From positions 1-39,444 of the forward strand of contig JADLEG010000055.1 of assembly GCA_020846275.1 (NCBI GenBank): 39,444 nt of DNA. Direction: 5' to 3'. The notes beneath the pieces were generated by a model that saw only the letters and a program-made list of their open reading frames with translations, did no database searches and was not told the origin of the DNA. Positions 17,186-27,830 of this stretch are shown here, one piece after another. The number at the start of each line of letters is the position of its first letter. Position 1 is the first letter of the stretch. Position numbers and translations under genes: made by a program. This DNA comes from Alphaproteobacteria bacterium. Lineage in GTDB: Bacteria; Pseudomonadota; Alphaproteobacteria; JAEULC01.

Positions 17186-17727
17186 TCCTGCTGCGCCACG
17201 GCCAGTCCGAGTTCAACGTCGTCTACAGCGTCACCCGCCAGGATCCCGGCATCCGCGATCCAAGGCTGACCGAGGAAGGCCGCCGGCAGGCGGCCGATAC
17301 CGGCCAGGCCCTGGCCGGCCAGGGCATAAGGCGCATCCTGGCCAGCCCCTATACCCGCGCGCTGGAGACCGCGACGATCATCGCCGGCCAGCTAGGCCTC
17401 GGCGTCACGGTCGACCCGGTGGTGGGCGAGCGGGCGGCCTTCGCCTGCGACGTCGGCACGCCGCGCAGCCACCTGGCCGAGCGCTGGCCCGCGATCGCGC
17501 TCGATCACCTGGACGAGCAATGGTGGCCGAGCCTGGAGGAGCACGAGACCGCGCTTCTCAAGCGCTGCGCGCGGTTCCGCCAGCGCGCGCTGGAAGACGC
17601 GGCGCGCCACGAATTGCTGGTGGTGACCCATTGGGGCTTCATCCGCGGCCTGACCGGGCAGCAGGTGAAGAACGCGACCTGGCTGCGCTACGACCCCGCG
17701 ACGACGCCCCTGCCGGAACCGGCCTGA
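17182..17727 (+). CDS. Histidine phosphatase superfamily protein
   Basis: A 181-residue phosphoglycerate-mutase-like enzyme beginning MILLRHGQSEFN, with the catalytic phospho-acceptor His6 in the RHG motif. SPYTRALETA supplies the second arginine region, and VVTHWGFIRGL the late catalytic histidine. The substrate cannot be deduced. It overlaps fxsA by four bases (ATGA) and lies 99 nt before secB, so it is probably transcribed with fxsA. The gene seems to be an addition between fxsA and secB. Confidence 0.9.
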   Translation: MILLRHGQSEFNVVYSVTRQDPGIRDPRLTEEGRRQAADTGQALAGQGIRRILASPYTRALETATIIAGQLGLGVTVDPVVGERAAFACDVGTPRSHLAERWPAIALDHLDEQWWPSLEEHETALLKRCARFRQRALEDAARHELLVVTHWGFIRGLTGQQVKNATWLRYDPATTPLPEPA

Positions 17728-17826
17728 GCCGCCTTCGGGTTGAGCTAGCGCGCGATCCGTGTTAGCCCATCGGCCGCCCGCCGCCCCCGGCGCGGGCGCC
17801 CGAAATCAACCGCGGACCCGAACTTC

Positions 17827-18366
17827 ATGACCGACAACCCCCTGGGCGGGAACGGCGGCGGCGCTGCCGGCCCCACCTCGCCCGTTCCCCCCGCCGGCGC
17901 CGCCGCAGGCGCCAACCCCGCCCAGATGCCCCTGGTGGTGAACGCGCAGTACATCAAGGACATGTCGTTCGAGCTGCCGAACGCGCCGCAGATCCTGCGC
18001 CGGCTGACCGAGCAGCCGCAGGTCCAGGTCAACGTCAACGTCCAGGCCCAGCAATTGGGCGGCGACGTCTACGAGGTCACGCTGACCTTGAATGCCGAGG
18101 CCAAGCTGGGCCAGGACGCGCTGTTCATCGTCGAGCTGATCTATGCCGGCATCTTCACGGTGCAGGGCGTGCCGCAGGACATTTTGCGCCCGCTGCTCCT
18201 GATCGAATGCCCGCGCCTGCTGTTCCCCTTCGCGCGCTCGATCATCGCCGGGCTGACGCGCGAGGGCGGACTGCCGCCGATGATGATCCAGCCGATCGAT
18301 TTCGCCGATCTGTACCGCCGCCAGCTCCAGGCCGGCCAGCCGCCGGCGCCGATCGGCACCGCGTGA
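17827..18366 (+). CDS. secB: Protein-export chaperone SecB
   Basis: A 179-residue cytoplasmic chaperone that holds preproteins unfolded and hands them to SecA. YIKDMSFELPNAPQ and the C-terminal SecA-binding region with ECPRLLFPFARSIIA and PPMMIQPIDFADLY are typical. Residues 1-32 are a Gly/Pro/Ala-rich tail, longer than in E. coli SecB. It ends 24 nt from the convergent dnaQ stop. Confidence 0.97.
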   Translation: MTDNPLGGNGGGAAGPTSPVPPAGAAAGANPAQMPLVVNAQYIKDMSFELPNAPQILRRLTEQPQVQVNVNVQAQQLGGDVYEVTLTLNAEAKLGQDALFIVELIYAGIFTVQGVPQDILRPLLLIECPRLLFPFARSIIAGLTREGGLPPMMIQPIDFADLYRRQLQAGQPPAPIGTA

Positions 18367-18390
18367 TCCGCCGGACCGGCAGAGCTTAGG

Positions 18391-19071
18391 TCACTTCAGC
18401 CAGATCGGGTCCGTCAGGGTCGCGACGAAGGCTTGATGCGCCGCGAGTTCGTCCGGCGCCGGCGCATGCGGCCGCGGCGGGCGCACCTCGCGTTGCGCAG
18501 CGCTTCCCTGGGCCTGGCGCGCGGCGATCATCGTCGTGGCCGCCAATTCGAATCCCGCCTGGCGGCCGCCGATCAGCTCGATATAGACCTGCGCCAGCAG
18601 CTCGGCGTCGAGCAGCGCGCCGTGCTTGGTGCGGTGCGCGCTGTCGATCGCGAAACGCTTGCACAGCGCGTCCAGGCTGGCCTGCGCGCCGGGAAATTTC
18701 CGCCGGGCCATCGCCAGCGTGTCGACCACCCGCGTATAGGGCAGCGACTTGCCGCCGATCGCGTTCAATTCCCAGTTCAGGAACTTGAGGTCGAACTCGG
18801 CATTGTGGATGACCAGCGGATCGTCGCCGATGAAGCCGAGGAAGTCGGCGACCACGCCGGCGAACTCGGGCTTGTCGGAGAGGAACTCGGCCGACAGGCC
18901 GTGGATCGCGAATGCGTCCGGCGGCATGTCGCGCTTGGGGTTGAGATAGGCCTGGAAGCTGCGGCCGGTGGGCAGGTGGTTCATCAGCTCGACGCAGGCC
19001 AGCTCGACCAGCCGGTGGCCGGCCACGGGATCGAGCCCGGTGGTCTCGGTATCGACGACGATCTCGCGCAT
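18391..19071 (-). CDS. dnaQ: DNA polymerase III epsilon subunit (3'-5' exonuclease)
   Basis: A 226-residue proofreading exonuclease of the replicative polymerase. The DEDDh motifs are Exo I VVDTETTG (Asp7, Glu9), Exo II IHNAEFDLKFL, and Exo III KHGALLDAELLAQVY. The C-terminal 40 residues, rich in Pro and Ala and ending in WLK, probably link to the alpha subunit. It is the last gene of the ppsR-maf-coaE-dnaQ block read away from the putative origin, 8 nt after coaE. Confidence 0.97.
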   Translation of the reverse strand: MREIVVDTETTGLDPVAGHRLVELACVELMNHLPTGRSFQAYLNPKRDMPPDAFAIHGLSAEFLSDKPEFAGVVADFLGFIGDDPLVIHNAEFDLKFLNWELNAIGGKSLPYTRVVDTLAMARRKFPGAQASLDALCKRFAIDSAHRTKHGALLDAELLAQVYIELIGGRQAGFELAATTMIAARQAQGSAAQREVRPPRPHAPAPDELAAHQAFVATLTDPIWLK

Positions 19072-19079
19072 CTCTTCCC

Positions 19080-19700
19080 CTATAGCACGCCCGGCTTCCA
19101 GTGGCGCCCGCGGCGCGCGCGCATCCGGCGGACGATGGCGCCGAGCCGCCGCAGCGCCTCGCGCTTGGCAAGCCCGGTGGGCACCACGAAATCGGCGCGG
19201 CGACGCTTCTCGGCATCGGGCATCTGGCGCTTGCGGATGCCCGCCAGCTTCTCGCGCGTCATGCCCGGCCGCGCCAGCACGCGCGCCTCCTGGATCGCCG
19301 GCGGGGCGCTGAGCAGCGCCACGGCGTCGCAGCGCCGGTCGCCGCGCGTCTCGAACAGCAGCGGGATGTCGAGCACGACCAGGCGCACGCGCCGGCGCGC
19401 CGCCGCCGCCAGGAAGCCCATCTGCGCGCGGCGCGCCAGCGGATGCAGGATCGCCTCGAGCCGCTTGAGCGCCGCGCGATCGGCGAACACCAGGTCGCCC
19501 AGCTTGCGGCGATCCACCACGCCATCCGCCACCACGCCGGGAAAGGCCGCTTCCACCTGCGGCACGGCTATGCCGCCGCGCCGGATCAGCCGATGGATCG
19601 TGCCGTCGGCGTCGTAGACCGGCACGCCGAGGCGCCGCAGCGCCGACGCCGCCGTGCTCTTGCCCATGCCGATCGAGCCGGTCAGCCCCAGGATCACCAT
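19080..19700 (-). CDS. coaE: Dephospho-CoA kinase CoaE
   Basis: A 206-residue P-loop kinase for the last step of coenzyme A synthesis. The Walker A is GSIGMGKST (residues 8-16), followed by the DADGTIHRL substrate region and the LVVLDIPLLFETRGDRR lid-adjacent segment. It lies 4 nt after maf and 8 nt before dnaQ. In many alphaproteobacteria aroE stands between maf and coaE; here it is absent. Confidence 0.97.
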   Translation of the reverse strand: MVILGLTGSIGMGKSTAASALRRLGVPVYDADGTIHRLIRRGGIAVPQVEAAFPGVVADGVVDRRKLGDLVFADRAALKRLEAILHPLARRAQMGFLAAAARRRVRLVVLDIPLLFETRGDRRCDAVALLSAPPAIQEARVLARPGMTREKLAGIRKRQMPDAEKRRRADFVVPTGLAKREALRRLGAIVRRMRARRGRHWKPGVL

Positions 19701-19704
19701 CGCG

Positions 19705-20307
19705 TCACGTCCCGACCACCCCGCGATCGCGCAGATAGTCCATAAGCGGCAGCAGAGGCAAGCCCAGGATGGCGAAGAAATCGCCGTCGATGCGCTGGAA
19801 GAGCTGCACGCCCGGACCTTCGAGCCGGTAGGCGCCGACCGATTCCAGGACCTCGGGCCCCGCCTTGTCGAGGTAGTCGTCGAGGAAGGCGTCGCTGAAC
19901 GGCCGCATCCACATCGTCGCCGTCTCGCGATGGCGCCACAGCCGCGTTCCGTCGCGCACGATGCACAGCGCGCTGATCAGCGCGTGCGCCCGGCCGCGCA
20001 TCGCCTGGAGATGCCGGCGCGCCTCGGCGCGGTCCGCGGGCTTGTCGTACCACCGGCCGTCGCAGGTCAGCATCTGGTCGGCGCCGAGCACCAGCACGCC
20101 CGGGTGGCGGCCCGACACGCGCTGGGCCTTCGCTTCCGCCAGCGCTTCGGCCACCCGGTCGGCCGTCGCCCCCTCCGCCCGCATCGCCGCCTTGATCGCG
20201 GACTCGTCGACCCGCGCCGGCTCGATCGCCACGGCGATGCCGGCGCGACGCAGCAGATCGGCGCGCGCGGTGCTGGCCGAGGCCAGCAGCAGCGACGGCG
20301 CCGTCAT
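19705..20307 (-). CDS. Maf family nucleotide pyrophosphatase
   Basis: A 200-residue Maf/HAM1-like pyrophosphatase, expected to remove modified or non-canonical nucleoside triphosphates. SLLLASASTARADLLRRAGI is the substrate-binding N-terminal motif, and VLVLGADQML holds the catalytic aspartate. Its ATG overlaps the ppsR stop as ATGA, so it is coupled to ppsR. Confidence 0.94.
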   Translation of the reverse strand: MTAPSLLLASASTARADLLRRAGIAVAIEPARVDESAIKAAMRAEGATADRVAEALAEAKAQRVSGRHPGVLVLGADQMLTCDGRWYDKPADRAEARRHLQAMRGRAHALISALCIVRDGTRLWRHRETATMWMRPFSDAFLDDYLDKAGPEVLESVGAYRLEGPGVQLFQRIDGDFFAILGLPLLPLMDYLRDRGVVGT

Positions 20308-21125
20308 GTCGATTTTTCGCGGTGCTGCTGGACCAGCTGCATGATGGCCGCGGCGGTCTCCTCGATCGAGCGGCGGGTCACGTCGATCACCGGCCAGCCC
20401 TGGCGCGTGTAGAGCCGCCGCGCCGCCGCGACCTCTTCCTTCACCACCTCGAGGTCGGTGTAGTCCGTCTCCTCGTCCTGGTTCAGCATCCTGACGCGGT
20501 TGCGGCGGAGCTGCACCAGCCGCGCGGGATCCTTGGTCAGGCCCACGACCAGCGCCTGCTTGACCGCGAGGAGCTGCGGGGGCGGCGGCGAGGTGGGGAC
20601 CAGCGGCACGTTGGCCGCCTTGATGCCGCGGTTGGCGAGGTACTGGCAGGTCGGCGTCTTGGAGGTGCGCGACACGCCCACCAGCACGACATCGGCCTGG
20701 TTGATCGATTCCAGCATCTGCCCGTCGTCATGCGCGATGGCGTAGTGCATCGCCTCGATGCGCTCGAAATACTCGGCGTCCATCATGTGCTGGCGGCCGG
20801 GCTGGCCGCGCGCCTCGCGGCCGAGATAGGTGCCGAGCGCGACGAACACCGGATCGAGCACGGAAATGCAGGGGAGCTGCAATTTGCGGCAGGTATCGAT
20901 CAGCGTCTGGCGGAAGGTCGGATTGACCAGGGTGAACAGCACCACGCCGGGATAGGCGGCGATGCCGGCGTTCACGCGCTCCATCTGGCTGGGGGTGCGG
21001 ATCATCGACCAGACGTGCTCGACCGGCTCGACCTCCTCGAACTGGGCAAGGCAGGCGCGGGCCACGCCGTGAAGCGTCTCGCCGGTGGCGTCGGAGACGA
21101 GGTGCAGGTGGAAGGATTTCGGCAT
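20304..21125 (-). CDS. ppsR: Pyruvate phosphate dikinase/PEP synthase regulatory protein (DUF299)
   Basis: A 273-residue bifunctional kinase/phosphorylase that switches PEP synthase or pyruvate phosphate dikinase by threonine phosphorylation. The P-loop-like GVSRTSKTPT and the N-terminal FHLHLVSDATGET are diagnostic. It is the equivalent of RP001/CC0001, the gene that flanks the chromosome origin opposite hemE in Rickettsia and Caulobacter. Its start faces the candidate oriC. Confidence 0.95.
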   Translation of the reverse strand: MPKSFHLHLVSDATGETLHGVARACLAQFEEVEPVEHVWSMIRTPSQMERVNAGIAAYPGVVLFTLVNPTFRQTLIDTCRKLQLPCISVLDPVFVALGTYLGREARGQPGRQHMMDAEYFERIEAMHYAIAHDDGQMLESINQADVVLVGVSRTSKTPTCQYLANRGIKAANVPLVPTSPPPPQLLAVKQALVVGLTKDPARLVQLRRNRVRMLNQDEETDYTDLEVVKEEVAAARRLYTRQGWPVIDVTRRSIEETAAAIMQLVQQHREKST

Positions 21126-21514
21126 GGGCGGCGCCGTGCTCGCGGGGAAAGCCTGTGGAAGGGCGGTGCGTATCGCGGGGCATCATACTCTGTCCCCGGG
21201 TTTCGCGATGCAATCGCGATGCCCGGGCGATTCCATGCCGGGCATTCCGGCCGGAGCGCGAGTCCGTGGGGCAATTCGCGCGAGCGGCCTATCCCCGCTC
21301 TTCACACGATCCTGTCCCCGCAGACCACAATGGTCACAGGACGCCGGACGCGGGTCCGCGCGATCTCCCCGTGATCCACAGGCGGCCCGGGCGCGTGGCG
21401 CCGCATGGGCATAACCTGGGGATCCGCGACGAATACCCGACTCGCACAGGCCCCACATCATCAACCACCTCCCTTTTAGAAAGAAGAATGTTATTGAGAG
21501 GAGAAGACGATACG
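21126..21514. other. Candidate chromosome replication origin (oriC)
   Basis: A non-coding gap between divergent ppsR and hemE, the position of Cori in Caulobacter. It holds TGATCCACA (21372-21380), identical to the Caulobacter DnaA G-box, and an inverted copy of its extended core TCCACAGGC (21151-21159, minus). Three GANTC sites lie at 21229, 21260 and 21439, and TGTCCCCG occurs at 21191 and 21313. A large dyad sits at 21195-21227. The last 50 nt (about 21465-21515) are richer in A and T than the rest and could be the unwinding element. No TTAA-N7-TTAA CtrA site was seen. Confidence 0.6.
21195..21227. repeat. Large dyad in the putative origin
   Basis: An inner perfect repeat, TCGCGAT-GCA-ATCGCGA (21203-21219), is enclosed by two CCCGGG blocks (21195-21200 and 21222-21227) with a two-base imperfection between. 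This gives a 33-nt near-perfect cruciform-capable dyad. Confidence 0.8.
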
Positions 21515-22611
<1,097 letters not shown>

Positions 22612-22615
<4 letters not shown>

Positions 22616-23676
22616 CGGGCCAGCGCCGGCTGGCGGTGGTGTTGATGAACCTGGGCGGACCGGACAAGCCTGAATCGGTTCAGCCTTTCCTGTTCAACCT
22701 GTTCAACGATCCGGCAATCCTGGAACTGCCGACGCCGCTGCGGCGGTTCCTGGCCTGGCTGCTGGCGCGCCGGCGCGCGCCGGTGGCGCGCGAGACCTAC
22801 GCCAGGATCGGCGGCCGCTCGCCGCTGCTGGAGAACACCCAGGCGCAGGCGCGGGCGCTAGAGCGCGAATTGTCCGACCTGGGCGAGGCCCGCGTGTTCA
22901 TCGCCATGCGCTACTGGCATCCCCTGACCGAGGAGACGGCGCGCGCGGTCGCGGCGTGGAATCCGTCCGACGTGCTGCTGCTCCCGCTCTACCCGCAATT
23001 CTCGGGAACCACCACCGGTTCGTCGTTGAAGCGATGGTCCGAGGCCGCCGCCGCCTGCGGCATCGCCGTACCGACCCGCGCGGTATGCTGCTATCCCGAG
23101 CAGCCGGGCTTCATCGCCGCCGCGGCCGATCTGATTCAGCAGGCGCTGGAGCAGGCGGCCACGCGCGGCAGGCCGCGCCTGCTTCTGTCGGCGCACGGGC
23201 TGCCGAAGAAGACCGTGGCGCGCGGCGACCCCTACCAGAGCCAGATCGAGCGCAGCGCGTCGGCGATCGTGCAGGCGATTGGGCGGCGCGACAGCGCGTG
23301 GCAGGACATCGAGCACGTGGTCTGCTACCAGAGCCGCGTCGGCCCGCTGGAGTGGCTGGGTCCCTACACCGATGCCGAGATCGCGCGCGCGGCCCGCGAA
23401 GGCCGGCCGATCGTGCTGTTCCCGCTGGCGTTCGTGTCCGAGCATTCGGAAACCCTGGTGGAGCTGGACATCGACTACCGGCGCCTCGCCGAGGCGGGCG
23501 GCGCGCCGGCCTATCTGCGCGTGGCGACCGTGGGCGCCGCCCAGGTCTTCATCCGCGGATTGGCGACGGTGATCCGCGATGCGCTGGCGCGGCCGGCGGC
23601 AACGGCGTCGTCCACGGGCGAGCGCGTGTGTCCGCTCGGCGCCGCGCGCTGCGCCATGCAGGGGGCCGCGCCATGA
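22612..23676 (+). CDS. hemH: Ferrochelatase HemH
   Basis: About 354 residues; inserts ferrous iron into protoporphyrin IX. VVLMNLGGPDKPESVQPFLFNLFNDP is the classic N-terminus, the active-site His lies in LLLSAHGLPKK and the late acidic motif in VSEHSETLVELD. The start is ATG 22612, overlapping the hemE stop as ATGA; ATG 22606 is also in frame. The C-terminus has Cys residues in VCPLGAARC. Some alphaproteobacterial ferrochelatases bind a 2Fe-2S cluster, which may apply here but is not proven. Confidence 0.96.
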
Positions 23677-24113
23677 CCGCATGGATCGGCGCCTGGTATC
23701 CGTGGATCAAGGCGCTGCATGTCGTCGCGGTGATGGCCTGGATGGCCGGGATGCTCTACCTGCCCCGGCTGTTCGTCTACCACGCCGGGGCGAAGCCCGG
23801 CTCCGAGCTGTCGGAAACCCTCAAGATCATGGAACGCCGGCTGCTGCGCGCCATTATCAACCCGGCAATGTTTGCCGCCTTCCTGTTCGGCGGGCTGATG
23901 CTGGCGGTGCAGGACTGGGGTCAGCACTGGCTGCACGTCAAGCTTGTGCTGGTGCTGGCGATGAGCGCGTTGCACGGGTTCCTGGCGCGCTGGCGCAAGG
24001 ATTTCGCGGCCGACCGCAACACCCGCCCGGCCCGGTTCTACCGCATCGCAAACGAGGTTCCGACCGTGCTTTTGATCGCGATCGTGATCCTGGTGGTGGT
24101 CAAACCCTTTTGA
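23673..24113 (+). CDS. hemJ: Protoporphyrinogen IX oxidase HemJ
   Basis: A 146-residue membrane protein with four predicted helices. It oxidises protoporphyrinogen IX to protoporphyrin IX in bacteria that lack HemY and HemG. The conserved His16 in WIKALHVVAVMAWMAGM, the LPRLFVYH segment after the first helix, and HVKLVLVLAMSALHG are typical. It overlaps hemH by ATGA, so hemE-hemH-hemJ form a coupled operon for the last heme steps. Confidence 0.95.
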   Translation: MTAWIGAWYPWIKALHVVAVMAWMAGMLYLPRLFVYHAGAKPGSELSETLKIMERRLLRAIINPAMFAAFLFGGLMLAVQDWGQHWLHVKLVLVLAMSALHGFLARWRKDFAADRNTRPARFYRIANEVPTVLLIAIVILVVVKPF

Positions 24114-24308
24114 AGACTAAGCCAAATCGCTTGACCTGGGGCGCGGGATAGGCAATTGTTAACGGGTACGGCGGTCCCGCCGTCCCGTTTCTCTCACGCT
24201 ATCGCCGCGTTTGCGCCGGCCCTTATGGGCGGGCGATCGGTTTCAAGCCGTTACGCATCGACCGGGCGCGGCCACCCCAATTCTCCCCCAACGAGCATCG
24301 TTCACGCC
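24114..24308 (+). promoter_or_regulatory. hemJ-rho intergenic region with strong hairpin
   Basis: 195 nt without a gene. It contains a perfect stem ACGGCGG-TC-CCGCCGT (24168-24183), extended by CGGG/CCCG on each side and followed by TTTCTCTC. It may end the hem transcript or lie in the rho leader, where autogenous control is known in other bacteria. TTGACC at 24131 could be a -35, but no convincing -10 follows. Confidence 0.5.
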
Positions 24309-25685
<1,377 letters not shown>

Positions 25686-25700
25686 CGGAGCCGTCGCGCC

Positions 25701-26030
25701 ATGAAGATGGCCGGCATTCCCTTCGGCACGACCGGCTGGGACGACGTGCCCGTGACGCTGCACAAGGGCGAGACGGGCCAGGCGCGCTGGCGCACGCGCC
25801 AGTTCGGCGAGATCCGCGTGCGCATGGTCGAGTACTCGCCGGGCTACCTGGCCGACCACTGGTGCAGCAAAGGCCATATCCTGCTGGTGCTGGAAGGCAG
25901 CATGCTGACCGAGCTCAAGGACGGACGCGTGTTCGAGATGAAGGCCGGCGACAGCTACCAGGTGGCCGACAACGCCGAGCCGCACCGCTCCTCGACCGCG
26001 GGCGGCGTCAAGCTCTTCATCGTGGACTGA
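25701..26030 (+). CDS. DHCW-motif cupin-fold protein
   Basis: A 109-residue single-domain cupin. VEYSPGYLADHWCSKGHILLVLEG carries the DHWC(S)KGH motif whose His residues would bind a metal, and AGDSYQVADNAEPHRS is the second cupin half. The function of the family is unknown. It follows rho by 15 nt on the same strand and may be read from the rho promoter. It ends 10 nt from the convergent quinone oxidoreductase stop. Confidence 0.88.
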   Translation: MKMAGIPFGTTGWDDVPVTLHKGETGQARWRTRQFGEIRVRMVEYSPGYLADHWCSKGHILLVLEGSMLTELKDGRVFEMKAGDSYQVADNAEPHRSSTAGGVKLFIVD

Positions 26031-26040
26031 GCGGCGGCCC

Positions 26041-27012
26041 TTAGGGCAGCAGCACCGTCGATCCCGTCGTCTTGCGCGATTCCAGGTCGCGATGGGCCTG
26101 GGCCGCGTCCTTCAGCGGATAGGTCTGGTTGATCGATATCTTGACCTTGCCGCTCTTGATGACGCCGAACAGGTCCTTCGCCGCCTTGAGCAGGTCCTCG
26201 CGCTTGGCGGTGTAGGTCATCAGCGTGGGCCGCGTCACGAACAGCGAACCCTTCTGCGACAGGATGCCGAGGTTGGTCGGCGGCACCGGCCCGGACGCGT
26301 TGCCGTAGGTGACCATCAGGCCGAGCGGCGCCAGGCAGTCGAGCGAGTCGTTGAACGTGTCCTTGCCGATGCCGTCGTAGACCACCGGCACGCCCCTGCC
26401 CTTGGTGATCTCCTTCACCCGCTCGGCCAGCTTCTCGCGGCCGAGCACGATCACGTGCTTGCAGCCGACCTTCTTGGCGATCGCCACCTTGTCGTCGCTG
26501 CCCACGGTGCCGATCACGACAGCCCCCAGCGCCTTGCACCACTGCGCGAGGATCTGGCCGACGCCGCCCGCGGCGGCATGGACCACCACCGTGTCGCCCT
26601 TCTTGACCTTGAAGGTGCGCCGGCACAGGTACCAGGCGGTCATGCCCTTCAGCATGATCGAGGCCGCCAGCTTGTCGTCGACGCCGGCGGGAATCTTCAC
26701 CAGCCGGTCGGCGGGCCTGAGGCACTTCTCGGCATAGGAGCCGATCGGCTGGGCATAGGCGACGCGGTCGCCGGCCTTGAACTCGCGGACCTTCGGCCCC
26801 ACCGCCTCGACCACCCCCGCGCCTTCCATGCCGAGGGTCAGCGGCAGCGGCAGCGGATAGAGGCCGCTGCGATGGTAGGTGTCGATGTAGTTCAGGCCGA
26901 CCGCGGTGTTGCGGACCAGGACCTGGCCGGGGCCGGGCGCCTCGAGCGCCACGTCCTCCCAGCGCATTTCGTCCGGGCTGCCGGCCTGGTGGATGCGGAT
27001 TGCCTTGACCAT
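26041..27012 (-). CDS. Quinone oxidoreductase-like NADPH-dependent reductase
   Basis: A 323-residue member of the zinc-free medium-chain dehydrogenase/reductase family (QorA-like). The GroES-like N-terminal domain includes GLNYIDTYHRSGLYPLPLP; the Rossmann domain has VVVHAAAGGVGQILAQWCKALGA for NADPH. No zinc ligand pattern is seen. It reduces quinones or enones by one or two electrons; the true substrate is unknown. It is on the minus strand 44 nt from the dienelactone hydrolase gene and could share its transcript. Confidence 0.9.
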   Translation of the reverse strand: MVKAIRIHQAGSPDEMRWEDVALEAPGPGQVLVRNTAVGLNYIDTYHRSGLYPLPLPLTLGMEGAGVVEAVGPKVREFKAGDRVAYAQPIGSYAEKCLRPADRLVKIPAGVDDKLAASIMLKGMTAWYLCRRTFKVKKGDTVVVHAAAGGVGQILAQWCKALGAVVIGTVGSDDKVAIAKKVGCKHVIVLGREKLAERVKEITKGRGVPVVYDGIGKDTFNDSLDCLAPLGLMVTYGNASGPVPPTNLGILSQKGSLFVTRPTLMTYTAKREDLLKAAKDLFGVIKSGKVKISINQTYPLKDAAQAHRDLESRKTTGSTVLLP

Positions 27013-27055
27013 CTGTCGTGTCCCCCTGGTGAATCCCCGGCCCGGCGTCAGGACG

Positions 27056-27751
27056 CTAGCCGAGATGCTGCTTGAAGAAGGCGGCGGTGCGCTGGTTGGC
27101 CGATTGCGCCGCGGCCGCGTTCCAATGCTGGCCGCCGACGCGCGCGAAGGCGTGGTCGGCGCCCGGATAGGAATGGATGGTGACGTGCTTGTTGCCCGTG
27201 AGCCCGTCCTTGATCTTCTTCTGCGCCTCGGGCGGCACGAACTTGTCGGCCTCGGCGACGTGCAGCATCAAAGGCTTGGAAATCCTGCCGGCCTCGCCCA
27301 GCAAGCCCTCGATGCCCACGCCGTAGTAGCTGACATTGCAGTCGGCGGAAGAGCGCGTCGCCATCAGGTAGGCGAGCTTGCCGCCCAGGCAGTAGCCGAC
27401 CGAGCCCACCTTGCCGCTGCAGCCGTCGACCTTGCGCAGCGCATCGAGCGTGGACTTCAGGTCGTCGACGCCCTTGTCGAGGTCGAAGCCGCTGAACAGC
27501 TCGAAGGCCCGCTTCCACTCGGCGTCGGTCTTGTCGGTGATCTGGATGCCCGGCTCCTGGCGCCAGAACAGGTCGGGGCACAGCGCGACATAGCCCTGCC
27601 TGGCGAAGCCGTCGGTGATCTCGCGCATCACTTGGTTGACGCCGAAAATCTCCTGGATGACCACCACGCCCGGCCCGCGGCCCGAAGGGGGCTTGGCCAG
27701 ATAGCCAGTGAAGTTGCCGCCGTCGCGCGCGGCGATCTTGATGTCGGGCAT
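27056..27751 (-). CDS. Dienelactone hydrolase family protein
   Basis: A 231-residue alpha/beta hydrolase. The triad is Cys121 (GYCLGGKLAY), Asp169 (AEADKFV) and His200 (GADHAFAR), with Glu34 in QEIFGVN, which activates the cysteine in this family. Such enzymes hydrolyse dienelactone in chloroaromatic degradation, but most chromosomal copies have unknown substrates, and no ring-cleavage genes are nearby. The ATG at 27751 is chosen because MPDIKI fits the family; the frame continues 21 codons upstream. Confidence 0.92.
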   Translation of the reverse strand: MPDIKIAARDGGNFTGYLAKPPSGRGPGVVVIQEIFGVNQVMREITDGFARQGYVALCPDLFWRQEPGIQITDKTDAEWKRAFELFSGFDLDKGVDDLKSTLDALRKVDGCSGKVGSVGYCLGGKLAYLMATRSSADCNVSYYGVGIEGLLGEAGRISKPLMLHVAEADKFVPPEAQKKIKDGLTGNKHVTIHSYPGADHAFARVGGQHWNAAAAQSANQRTAAFFKQHLG

Positions 27752-27830
27752 CGGGGGAGCCTCCTGGACGGATTGGTTTCGCCGGACTCTAGCGGGCGGC
27801 GGCGAGGCTGTCACGGGAAGGCAAGAAGGC

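Noticed and set aside
18545..18560. TTCGAATCCC resembling a tRNA T-loop
   Set aside because: It lies inside dnaQ and is explained by its codons; there is no cloverleaf.
21290..21320. TATCCCCG and TGTCCCCG as strong DnaA boxes
   Set aside because: They differ from the TTWTNCACA consensus at three or more positions. They are noted only as repeated words within the origin candidate.
24131..24159. TTGACC as rho promoter -35
   Set aside because: No acceptable -10 hexamer lies 16-18 nt downstream.
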